Of a DNA stretch of 5,274 nt, positions 1 through 5,274 are shown piece by piece. Source of the DNA: Clostridiaceae bacterium (GTDB lineage Bacteria; Bacillota; Clostridia; Saccharofermentanales; UBA5734). Each line of letters starts with the position of its first letter. The stretch's first letter is position 1. Below the pieces are notes generated by a model. It did not search any database and was not told the DNA's origin. It saw only the letters and a list, made by a program, of their open reading frames with translations. The translations under genes were made by a program, and so were the position numbers. Where the stretch lies: contig JAAZFW010000324.1 of assembly GCA_012511525.1 (NCBI GenBank), positions 1-5,274 of the forward strand, given 5' to 3'.

Positions 1-1
1 G

Positions 2-2113
2 GTGTTGACGGCCTGTTCGTCCGTCGGTCTGCCGTCTCCGTCTGTGAGCAGTCAGCCGACAAGCAGCCAAAAGCCGATCCAGGCTGAAGACTACGCCGGT
101 CTTTTGGATCTGGTCGCCAAGGCCGCCAAGAACCAGCCTCCGTACGCCCGCCGCTATACCATGGCCAGTGCGGATACCGACGCCATGCGCAACGCGGAAG
201 GCGCGCCCAGCCAGGCCGGCGACATCAAGGACTATTCCCAGACCAACATCCAGGTCGAAGGGGTCGACGAGGCCGATATCATCAAGACCGACGGGCGTTA
301 CCTCTACCTGATCGCCAACAGCCGCCTCTACGTGATCGACGCGGCGGACCCGGCGCAGCTTGAGGTCGTTTTCGAGCACAAGATCAACCCTTACACTGAA
401 AAAGAGAAGACAATCGTCACGGAAACGCCCGCCGAGCTGTTCCTGGACATCGACAATCAGCGCCTTGTCCTGATCGTGACCGGCAGCGTCCAGGAGCGCT
501 ATATCCCGGAGCCTGAAGAGACCAAACCCTCCGAGACCGAACCTTCCGAGACCAAACCTGAAGAACCCGACACGTCCGAAGGTGCCAGCAGCGAGGGATC
601 TGCTCCCGATGAAAGCCCGACTGAAAGCGCCGGCGTGGCCGCGGACCGCTCGATCTGGTACCCCTATTACAACGCACGCAGCTACACCTCGGTACGCATC
701 TACGACATCAGCAACCCGGAAGCGCCGGACCTGGTCCGCCAGTTCACGCAGGACGGCGGCTACAGCACCAGCCGCAAAGTCGGATCATCGCTCTATGTCG
801 TCTCCAACCGCTACCAATACCGGATTTACGAAGCCAGGGCCGAAGACCTAAAACCAGAGGAAGTCTTTCCCTCTACCTGCATCGATCCGCTCGCCGGCAC
901 CTGGACGGCGCTTGAGCCGGACCGGATCACCATCTTGCCTGACGGCGACCTTAGCAACCAGACCATCATGTCGGCGCTCGACATCACGGACGATGCGTCC
1001 GAACCGGACCTGCGCTCCCTGCTGGGTTCCTCCGGACAGGTCTACGCCTCGGCCGGTTATCTCTACATCGCCGCATGGCAGGTCATCTGGGGCGGCAAGG
1101 AAAACAGCTATCCGACCTACAACACCGAAATCTACCGCTTCAAGCTGGCCGGCGCCGCGCTTAGCGAGGCCGGCAAAGGATCTGTGCCGGGCTGGATCAT
1201 CAACCAGTTCAGCATGGACGAGCACGACGGGTATTTCCGCATCGCCACCCCGACGGGCGGTTCCTGGAGCGGTTCTCAAAACATATCGAAAAACAATCTT
1301 TATGTCCTCGACGGCAGCCTGAACGTGGCCGGAAAACTGACCGGGCTGGCACCCGGCGAGACGATCAAGTCAGTCCGATTCATGGGCAGCCAGGCCTACG
1401 TGGTGACCTTCCGGACCGTCGACCCGCTGTTCGTGATCGACCTGGCCGACCCAAGGCCACCCAAGGTTCTGGGCGAACTGAAAATCCCCGGCTACAGCAC
1501 ATACCTGCACCCCTACGATGAAAACCTGCTGCTTGGGTTCGGCTACGATGTCCTGACAGAAGGGGAGGACTGTGTATTCAACCTCGGCCTCAAGGTCTCC
1601 CTTTTTGACATCAGCGACTTCAATCAGCCGCGCGAAGTCTCTACGTTCCTGCTGGGCGGCATCGGGTCGTACGCCGATGTCCTGTACAACCACAAGAACC
1701 TGCTTTTCTCCCGGGAAAAGAACCTGATCGCCTTCCCGGCGCCGCTGACCCCGCGCGCCGCGGATGACCCGAAAACATACCGGCAGCCCAGCTACCAGGG
1801 GCTGTTGGTTCTCGGGCTTGACGAGAACAAGCAGCTGGTCCTGCGCGGCCACGTGACACATTTTGACAAGCTGGGCGACCCGTTCGGACCTGAGCAGCCG
1901 CTGAACGAAAAGGAGATGCAGGCATTCTACGGCCACGACGCCGTTTACCGCGCAGCCTGGATCGGCAACACGCTGCTGACGTTCTCCGGACGCCAGGTGC
2001 GCGCCGCCAGCCTGGATACCTTCTCGGCGCTCGGCAAGGCCGAACTGCCTGGCTACGATGATGTCAGCCAGGGTTACCCGTACCCGGTTTACCGCGGCAT
2101 CATGGTCGATTAA
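2..2113 (+). CDS. Secreted beta-propeller domain lipoprotein, 5'-truncated
   Basis: The frame is open from the window edge to TAA at 2111-2113 (703 codons visible). The first visible residues, VLTACSS, read as a lipobox (L-T-A-C), with the lipidated Cys at 14-16; the GTG at 2 is therefore probably an internal Val codon, and the true start and hydrophobic signal lie upstream. The protein should be exported and lipid-anchored on the outer face of the membrane. Residues 81-98, TNIQVEGVDEADIIKTDG, match the hallmark motif of the secreted C-terminal beta-propeller family (COG4880/PF09826 type, distantly WD40-like). Blade-like repeats follow: YLYLIANSRLYVIDAADP (about 101), VRIYDISNPEAPDLV (231), DPLFVIDLADPRPPKVLG (474) and VSLFDISD (about 540). 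An acidic Pro/Ser/Glu/Thr-rich insert occupies about 170-211, probably a surface loop. The family's biochemical function is not established; a cell-surface binding or scaffold role is only a guess. A terminator downstream separates it from the next genes. Family call firm, function unknown. Confidence 0.9.
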   Translation: MLTACSSVGLPSPSVSSQPTSSQKPIQAEDYAGLLDLVAKAAKNQPPYARRYTMASADTDAMRNAEGAPSQAGDIKDYSQTNIQVEGVDEADIIKTDGRYLYLIANSRLYVIDAADPAQLEVVFEHKINPYTEKEKTIVTETPAELFLDIDNQRLVLIVTGSVQERYIPEPEETKPSETEPSETKPEEPDTSEGASSEGSAPDESPTESAGVAADRSIWYPYYNARSYTSVRIYDISNPEAPDLVRQFTQDGGYSTSRKVGSSLYVVSNRYQYRIYEARAEDLKPEEVFPSTCIDPLAGTWTALEPDRITILPDGDLSNQTIMSALDITDDASEPDLRSLLGSSGQVYASAGYLYIAAWQVIWGGKENSYPTYNTEIYRFKLAGAALSEAGKGSVPGWIINQFSMDEHDGYFRIATPTGGSWSGSQNISKNNLYVLDGSLNVAGKLTGLAPGETIKSVRFMGSQAYVVTFRTVDPLFVIDLADPRPPKVLGELKIPGYSTYLHPYDENLLLGFGYDVLTEGEDCVFNLGLKVSLFDISDFNQPREVSTFLLGGIGSYADVLYNHKNLLFSREKNLIAFPAPLTPRAADDPKTYRQPSYQGLLVLGLDENKQLVLRGHVTHFDKLGDPFGPEQPLNEKEMQAFYGHDAVYRAAWIGNTLLTFSGRQVRAASLDTFSALGKAELPGYDDVSQGYPYPVYRGIMVD
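518..562 (+). repeat. Three tandem 15-base in-frame repeats in the beta-propeller gene
   Basis: Units at 518-532, 533-547 and 548-562 share the pattern GAGACC(A/G)AACC(C/T) and encode ETKPS, ETEPS and ETKPE. The unit is a multiple of three, so gain or loss of copies keeps the frame. They sit at the start of a low-complexity acidic stretch (residues about 170-211) that lacks propeller-like pattern, so they probably form a flexible loop between strands or blades. Units one and two differ at two positions, which suggests duplication with little later divergence. Confidence 0.85.
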
Positions 2114-2118
2114 GGCCA

Positions 2119-2162
2119 GGGCCTGTTAAGCATCTATAGGCACCTTCTTGATGAACAGCCCC
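2119..2162 (+). other. Imperfect hairpin in the 3' untranslated region of the propeller gene
   Basis: GGGCCTGTT (2119-2127) pairs with AACAGCCCC (2154-2162) at eight of nine positions, with one C-C mismatch. CATC (2131-2134) then pairs with GATG (2150-2153) inside it, leaving a 3-base bulge (2128-2130) and a 15-base loop. It begins six bases after the stop codon. No T tract follows on either strand, so it is not itself an intrinsic terminator. It could protect the mRNA 3' end, or be chance in G+C-rich DNA. Confidence 0.4.
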
Positions 2163-2185
2163 AAAAGCCGAATCACCGGGCAGAG

Positions 2186-2219
2186 AGCCGGACGGTGTTA
2201 TACCCTGTCCGGCTTTTTT
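2186..2219 (+). terminator. Rho-independent terminator of the propeller gene
   Basis: AGCCGGAC (2186-2193) and GTCCGGCT (2207-2214) form a perfect 8-bp stem. GGT (2194-2196) can also pair with ACC (2202-2204) above a 2-base bulge. A run of six T (2214-2219) follows immediately. AGAG just upstream (2182-2185) can pair weakly with the T run. The complementary strand has no T run after the stem, so the terminator works in the + direction only. It ends transcription about 75-105 bases after the propeller stop and separates it from the regulator unit. Confidence 0.88.
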
Positions 2220-2229
2220 GCGCGATGTC

Positions 2230-2258
2230 TTAAAAAAGCGGTCTCTTCATGATATGAT
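2230..2258 (+). promoter_or_regulatory. Sigma-70/SigA-type promoter with extended -10 for the gntR-desulfurase-thiI unit
   Basis: A -35 box TTAAAA (2230-2235, four of six to TTGACA) is followed by a 17-base spacer and a -10 box TATGAT (2253-2258, five of six to TATAAT). TG at 2250-2251, one base before the -10, makes it an extended -10 promoter. Transcription would start near 2264-2266, giving a leader of about 60 bases. The -35 begins about 11 bases after the preceding terminator's T run. It is the only A+T-rich promoter-like stretch in the gap. Confidence 0.68.
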
Positions 2259-2266
2259 GTAATGAC
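2259..2266 (+). promoter_or_regulatory. Possible GntR/HutC-type operator at the transcription start
   Basis: GTAATGAC has the outer GT...AC of the HutC-subfamily operator pattern GT-N-TA-N-AC, but its centre is AT rather than TA. It lies directly after the -10 box, where a bound repressor would block transcription. Next to it, TCAT (2247-2250) and ATGA (2254-2257) form a small dyad over the -10. The location is good but the match is weak, so this is a candidate only. Confidence 0.22.
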
Positions 2267-2309
2267 GGCAAAGCCTCCCGCCAGACGAAAGGCAGCCCGA
2301 TTACACACG

Positions 2310-2317
2310 AAAGGTGG
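2310..2317 (+). promoter_or_regulatory. Ribosome binding site of the gntR-type gene
   Basis: AAAGGTGG lies nine bases before the ATG at 2327 and differs from the ideal AAAGGAGG at one base. It supports that ATG as the start. The core ACGAAAGG also occurs 22 bases upstream (2285-2292), but that copy has no start codon at a suitable distance in this frame. Confidence 0.75.
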
Positions 2318-2326
2318 CCGCAACTT

Positions 2327-3067
2327 ATGAAAATCGACAGGCGAAGCACCCAGCCGCTCTACGCACAGCTCAAGGAATTGCTGATTGACCGGATCCGGCA
2401 GCAGACCTATGCCCCCGGCCAGCAGATCCCGTCGGAGATGGCCTTATGCCAGGAGCTGTCCCTGAGCCGGCCGACGGTCCGGCAGGCGATTGCCGAACTG
2501 GTCAGCGAAGGGATATTGGTCATCGTCAAGGGACGCGGCACCTTGGTGGCCGATGAACCGGAGCGCATTGAAGTCAAGAACCTGATCGCCGGCCAATTTT
2601 CCTTGTTGACCGCCCGCTCGCTGGATCATTTCGATCACGTCGAAATCGAAAAGGTGACCGGCGACGCCGAGCTGGATCGCCTGTTCGGCGCTTCCGACGG
2701 ACCAGGCCATCCCGGTTACTGGTCGATCGCCTGGCAGCAGACCGAAAACGGCCAAACCTACGCCTTTTGCCGGACGCTGGTGCCCGTCAGCATGTTTCCG
2801 GAGCTCGGACCGGACCTCAGCCAGGGCAAGCGCATGATCGACATCACGGCCAATAAGTACGCCTACCTGCCCCAGAAGACGGCGGGCCGGCTGTTCGTAC
2901 GCCAGGCCCGGACCGAGGAGTCGCAGATCCTTGACATCTCGCGCAACGCGCCGGTGTTGGTGCTGTCCAGCCGTTCGACCTCCCGCAGCGGCAATGTCTG
3001 CGAGATCAGCACCGCGGCCCTGCGCGCCGACCTGGTCGCCCTCAACCTGGACAGCGGAAGGAGTTGA
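2327..3067 (+). CDS. GntR-family transcriptional regulator, HutC/UTRA subfamily
   Basis: A 246-residue DNA-binding regulator, close to the usual 235-250 for this subfamily. Residues about 8-75 form the GntR winged helix-turn-helix: QPLYAQLKELL, then PSEMALCQELSLSRPTVRQA (35-54) with the recognition helix around SRPTVRQAI, and the wing KGRGTLV (68-74). Residues about 90-240 resemble a UTRA effector domain: an acidic N-terminal strand region, a YAFCRTLVP stretch (about 145), and the typical end pattern PVLVLSSRSTSRSGNVCEIS followed by LRADLVALNLD. UTRA domains bind small metabolites such as sugar phosphates, urocanate or acyl groups; the ligand here cannot be read from sequence. It has its own promoter and leads the unit, with the desulfurase gene 8 bases downstream, so it may control itself and the two sulfur genes. 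Cys148 and Cys225 in the effector domain are worth noting given this context. Family call strong, target and ligand unknown. Confidence 0.92.
   Translation: MKIDRRSTQPLYAQLKELLIDRIRQQTYAPGQQIPSEMALCQELSLSRPTVRQAIAELVSEGILVIVKGRGTLVADEPERIEVKNLIAGQFSLLTARSLDHFDHVEIEKVTGDAELDRLFGASDGPGHPGYWSIAWQQTENGQTYAFCRTLVPVSMFPELGPDLSQGKRMIDITANKYAYLPQKTAGRLFVRQARTEESQILDISRNAPVLVLSSRSTSRSGNVCEISTAALRADLVALNLDSGRS
3056..3063 (+). promoter_or_regulatory. Ribosome binding site of the desulfurase gene, inside the end of gntR
   Basis: GGAAGGAG covers the last sense codons of the regulator gene and ends 12 bases before TTG 3076, a slightly long spacing. An in-frame TGA at 3073-3075 directly precedes that TTG, so no earlier start is possible in this frame. 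TTG is also the only start that keeps the conserved SIYLDHTAST N-terminus. The layout suggests translational coupling to gntR. Confidence 0.7.
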
Positions 3068-3075
3068 CCCCCTGA

Positions 3076-4218
3076 TTGTCCATTTATCTTGACCATACAG
3101 CTTCGACCCGCCCGACGCCGGCCGTCCTCGAGACATACGGCCGCCAGCTGGCCGAGGTTTACGCCAATCCGTCCTCGCCGCACCAGGCGGGACGGGATGC
3201 TGAAAAATCCCTGCTCGATTCCCGCAAACGGATCGCGAAACACCTGGGCTGCGCGCCGGACAGCCTGATTTTGACCTCCGGCGGCAGCGAATCGATCAAC
3301 ATGGCGCTCAAAGGCTGCCTGTTGCGGTCGTCGCGTCTGCCGCGCCGGCTCCTGATCAGCCAGGGCGAGCATGCGGCCGTCTGGGAAACCGCGGCTTGGC
3401 TGGAGACCCAGGGCTGCAAGGTGGAACGGCTGCCCCTGACAGGGCAAGGGGTCGTTGACCTTGACGCGCTGGATCGCGCCCTCAGGGAGCCGGCTGGCCT
3501 GATCAGCCTGATCCTGGTCAACAACGAGACCGGCGCGGTCAACGACCCCGCACGGATTGTCGCCCTGCGCGACCGGCTCAGCCCGAAGACCCCGATCCAC
3601 CTGGATGCCGTCCAGGCCTGGGGCAAGATCCCGATGGCCTTTGACGCCAGCGGCGTCGATCTGCTGTCCGGCAGCGGCCATAAGCTGGGCGCACCCAAGG
3701 GCATCGGATGGCTGCTCCGGCACCCGCGCTGCCGCCTGGACGCGCTCGTACATGGCGGCGGGCAGCAAAAGGGTTATCGCTCCGGTACGGAAAACCCGCC
3801 TCTGGCCGCCGCCCTGGCTGCCGCGCTTGACGAAGCGATCCCCGGTACCGAAGCGCTTGCCCGGACCGCCCGATCCTATAGCGCGTTGCTGCTCGCGGAA
3901 CTGGACGCGGCCGGAACGCGTTACACGGTCCTGTCGCCGCCGACGCGCGCCTGGCCCATCCTGGCCGTCTCTTTCGCCGGTCTGCGCGGCGAGACCCTGG
4001 TCAACGCCCTGTCCGCCGAATCGATTTACATCGCCAGCGGATCGGCCTGCTCGTCCAGGCGGGGCAAAGGCAACAGGGTTCTGACCGCGATGGGCTTTGA
4101 CGCCGCGACGGTGCTGGGCGCTGTCCGCATCAGCTTCGCGCGCACGAACACAACCGATGAGATCCATTCGGCCGCCCGGGCGATCAACACCGCCTGGCGC
4201 CGCCTGGCCCGACCCTGA
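3076..4218 (+). CDS. Cysteine desulfurase, NifS/IscS-like (class V aminotransferase fold), ThiI-linked
   Basis: PLP enzyme of 380 residues that converts L-cysteine to L-alanine and leaves a persulfide on its active-site Cys for transfer to acceptors. All key residues are visible: N-terminal YLDHTASTRP (family form YLDxxATTP), His99 in SQGEHAAVWE, Asn150 in VNNETG, Asp177 and Gln180 in HLDAVQAWGK, PLP Lys203 in SGHKLGAPKG, the GGGQQKGYRSGTEN motif, catalytic Cys325 in SGSACSSRRG, and Arg351 in VRISFAR for the substrate carboxylate. The SGSAC motif marks the IscS/NifS class rather than SufS. The loop after Cys325 has the same length as in E. coli IscS but is basic (RRGKGNR). It starts with TTG, 8 bases after gntR, and thiI follows after 20 bases. 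This resembles the B. subtilis nifZ-thiI pair, so its main role is probably to supply sulfur to ThiI for tRNA 4-thiouridine. A wider role in Fe-S assembly cannot be excluded; no iscU or iscA is seen here. Confidence 0.95.
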   Translation: MSIYLDHTASTRPTPAVLETYGRQLAEVYANPSSPHQAGRDAEKSLLDSRKRIAKHLGCAPDSLILTSGGSESINMALKGCLLRSSRLPRRLLISQGEHAAVWETAAWLETQGCKVERLPLTGQGVVDLDALDRALREPAGLISLILVNNETGAVNDPARIVALRDRLSPKTPIHLDAVQAWGKIPMAFDASGVDLLSGSGHKLGAPKGIGWLLRHPRCRLDALVHGGGQQKGYRSGTENPPLAAALAAALDEAIPGTEALARTARSYSALLLAELDAAGTRYTVLSPPTRAWPILAVSFAGLRGETLVNALSAESIYIASGSACSSRRGKGNRVLTAMGFDAATVLGAVRISFARTNTTDEIHSAARAINTAWRRLARP

Positions 4219-4227
4219 ACCTATTGT

Positions 4228-4232
4228 GGAGG
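4228..4232 (+). promoter_or_regulatory. Ribosome binding site of thiI
   Basis: GGAGG lies six bases before ATG 4239 in the 20-base gap after the desulfurase stop. It is the strongest ribosome site in the window and fixes the thiI start. Confidence 0.85.
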
Positions 4233-4238
4233 ACATCC

Positions 4239-5274
4239 ATGCCTGAATTGCAGCACGAGACCGTCATACTCGCCCGACTGGGCGAAATCACCCTAAAGGG
4301 ACTAAACAGGGGCAAATTTGAACGCCGCCTGATCGAGAACATCAGCCGCCGCCTGCGCAAAATCGGCTCGTTTAGCGTCGTTCAGACGCAGTCGCGGCTC
4401 TGGATCGAACCGCACGACGACCAGCAGGACCTGGAAAAGGCCATCCGGCAAGTTGTGTCGGTTTTCGGCGTCGTGTCGGCCAGCCCGGTCTGGCGTTTTC
4501 GGGGCGGCCTCGAGGCGCTGCTGGCCCAAGCGGTCGCTTTCGCCCGCACCCAGACCGATCCGTCCCGCGTCCTCAGCTTCAAGGTGGAGAGCCGGCGCGG
4601 CAACAAGCAGTTCCCCCTGACCTCGCCCGAGATCAGCAGCCGCGTCGGCGAGGCGATCATGGCGGCGCTGCCGGACCGGCTGAGCGTCGACGTTCACCAG
4701 CCGGACTTTACCGTTTATGTCGAGGTGCGCGACACCATCTGCTTGTATGCGCAGGTCGTCAAGGGCCAGCGCGGATTGCCGGTTGGCACTGGCGGACACG
4801 GTCTGCTGCTGCTGTCAGGCGGTATCGACAGCCCGGTGGCCGGCTACATGATGGCTTCGCGCGGCATGGAGCTCGACGCGGTCTACTTCCATGCTTTTCC
4901 CTATACCAGCGACCGGGCGCGGGAAAAGGTGCTCGCGCTGGCCGAGATCCTGACTGCCTACACCGGCCGGCTGACCGTGCACATCGTCGATTTCACCGAC
5001 ATCCAACTCACCTTGCGCGACCATTGCCCGCTGGATATGCTGACCATTGTCACCCGCCGCATGATGATGCGCATCGCCGCCCGTCTGGCCGAAAAGATCC
5101 GTGCCAAGGTGCTGATCACGGGCGAGAGCCTGGGGCAGGTCGCCAGTCAGACGCTGGAGGCGCTGGTCACGACCGATCATGTTGTCCCGATGCCTGTCTT
5201 CCGCCCCCTGATCGGGCTGGACAAGAACGATACCGTCGACCTGGCCCGGCGGATCGGGACGTTCGAAACCTCGA
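4239..5274 (+). CDS. thiI: tRNA 4-thiouridine synthase ThiI, 3'-truncated by the window end
   Basis: The frame is open from ATG 4239 to the last base, giving 345 codons without a stop. ThiI activates U8 of tRNA with ATP and replaces its oxygen with sulfur received as a persulfide from a cysteine desulfurase; in some bacteria it also serves thiamine thiazole synthesis. The N-terminal ferredoxin-like domain has LARLGEITLKGLNRGKFE (residues 11-28). A THUMP tRNA-binding domain covers about 60-165 (SFKVESRRGNKQFPLTSPEI is typical). The PP-loop ATPase domain starts at about 188 with the ATP-binding SGGIDSPVA (193-201), followed by YFHAFPYTSDRAREKV, ITGESLGQVASQT (293-305) and PVFRPLIGLDKND. B. subtilis-type ThiI ends near residue 400, while E. 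coli ThiI (about 480) adds a rhodanese domain; which form this is cannot be seen. The region expected to hold the PP-loop-domain cysteine is also outside the window. It follows the desulfurase by 20 bases with a strong ribosome site, so co-expression is likely. Confidence 0.96.
   Translation, partial: MPELQHETVILARLGEITLKGLNRGKFERRLIENISRRLRKIGSFSVVQTQSRLWIEPHDDQQDLEKAIRQVVSVFGVVSASPVWRFRGGLEALLAQAVAFARTQTDPSRVLSFKVESRRGNKQFPLTSPEISSRVGEAIMAALPDRLSVDVHQPDFTVYVEVRDTICLYAQVVKGQRGLPVGTGGHGLLLLSGGIDSPVAGYMMASRGMELDAVYFHAFPYTSDRAREKVLALAEILTAYTGRLTVHIVDFTDIQLTLRDHCPLDMLTIVTRRMMMRIAARLAEKIRAKVLITGESLGQVASQTLEALVTTDHVVPMPVFRPLIGLDKNDTVDLARRIGTFETS

Noticed and set aside
2..4. GTG at position 2 as the start of the propeller gene
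   Set aside because: It would leave the lipobox Cys at residue 5 with no signal peptide before it. The frame is open to the window edge, so the gene is best treated as truncated.
1370..1936. Minus-strand open frames opposite the propeller gene, here and at 417-677, 848-1279 and 1641-1925
   Set aside because: All lie fully inside the propeller gene, have no recognisable motif, and are explained by high G+C content.
2194..2204. GGTGTTATACC as an operator-like dyad
   Set aside because: It forms the upper part of the terminator stem-loop and lies upstream of the promoter, so the terminator explains it better.
2114..2326. Riboswitch, T-box or small RNA gene in the intergenic gap
   Set aside because: The leader after the predicted start is only about 60 bases, with no alternative terminator or recognisable conserved core such as a TPP (thi-box) element. 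The structures present lie before the promoter.
3064..3066. TTG at 3064 as an earlier start for the desulfurase
   Set aside because: It is in frame but is followed by TGA at 3073-3075, so it would give only a three-codon peptide.
2444..3136. Minus-strand open frame opposite gntR
   Set aside because: It is antisense to a clear GntR/UTRA gene and runs into the start of the desulfurase gene; no domain is visible in it.
3557..4084. Plus-strand open frame inside the desulfurase gene, and similar ones at 582-851 and 912-1322 in the propeller gene
   Set aside because: They are out-of-frame translations, rich in Arg, Pro and Ser, that overlap genes with strong family motifs; no ribosome site of their own was seen.
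2863..4236. Long open frame on the minus strand (457 codons) opposite the desulfurase gene
   Set aside because: It lies opposite a gene with every catalytic motif intact and also crosses the end of gntR. Its translation is Gly/Arg/Gln-rich without a recognisable domain, as expected for the antisense of G+C-rich coding DNA.
4302..5180. Minus-strand open frames opposite thiI (4302-4799, 4382-4660, 4815-5180)
   Set aside because: They lie opposite an uninterrupted ThiI reading frame with conserved motifs along its whole length.

Overview
This is a G+C-rich bacterial window (roughly 60 % by eye) with four protein genes, all on the + strand, and one intergenic gap of about 210 bases. Good Shine-Dalgarno sites, a lipoprotein lipobox on a beta-propeller protein, and a cysteine desulfurase placed directly before thiI (an order known from Bacillota such as Bacillus subtilis) suggest a high-G+C member of the Bacillota, perhaps a clostridial anaerobe. 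That placement is inference; there is no rRNA or other marker gene here.

Bases 2-2113 hold the 3' end (703 codons) of a secreted, probably lipid-anchored beta-propeller protein. The reading frame enters from outside the window, and the first visible residues form a lipobox ending in Cys, so the start codon and most of the signal peptide are missing. The gene carries a short acidic low-complexity insert with three tandem 15-base repeats. After its stop come an imperfect hairpin (2119-2162) and a clear Rho-independent terminator (2186-2219).

Bases 2220-2326 contain a convincing extended -10 promoter (TTAAAA, 17 bases, TATGAT) and the leader of a second transcription unit. This unit is gntR-type regulator (2327-3067), NifS/IscS-type cysteine desulfurase (3076-4218, TTG start) and thiI (4239 to beyond the window end). 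Gaps are 8 and 20 bases and no terminator lies between the genes, so they are probably one operon.

The desulfurase and ThiI make a coherent pathway. The desulfurase takes sulfur from cysteine as an enzyme persulfide, and ThiI uses it to make 4-thiouridine at position 8 of tRNA, and in some organisms to supply sulfur for the thiamine thiazole ring. A HutC-type (UTRA) GntR regulator at the head of such an operon is the least expected part of the window and its best lead. I see no mobile element, CRISPR array, RNA gene or clear new system.
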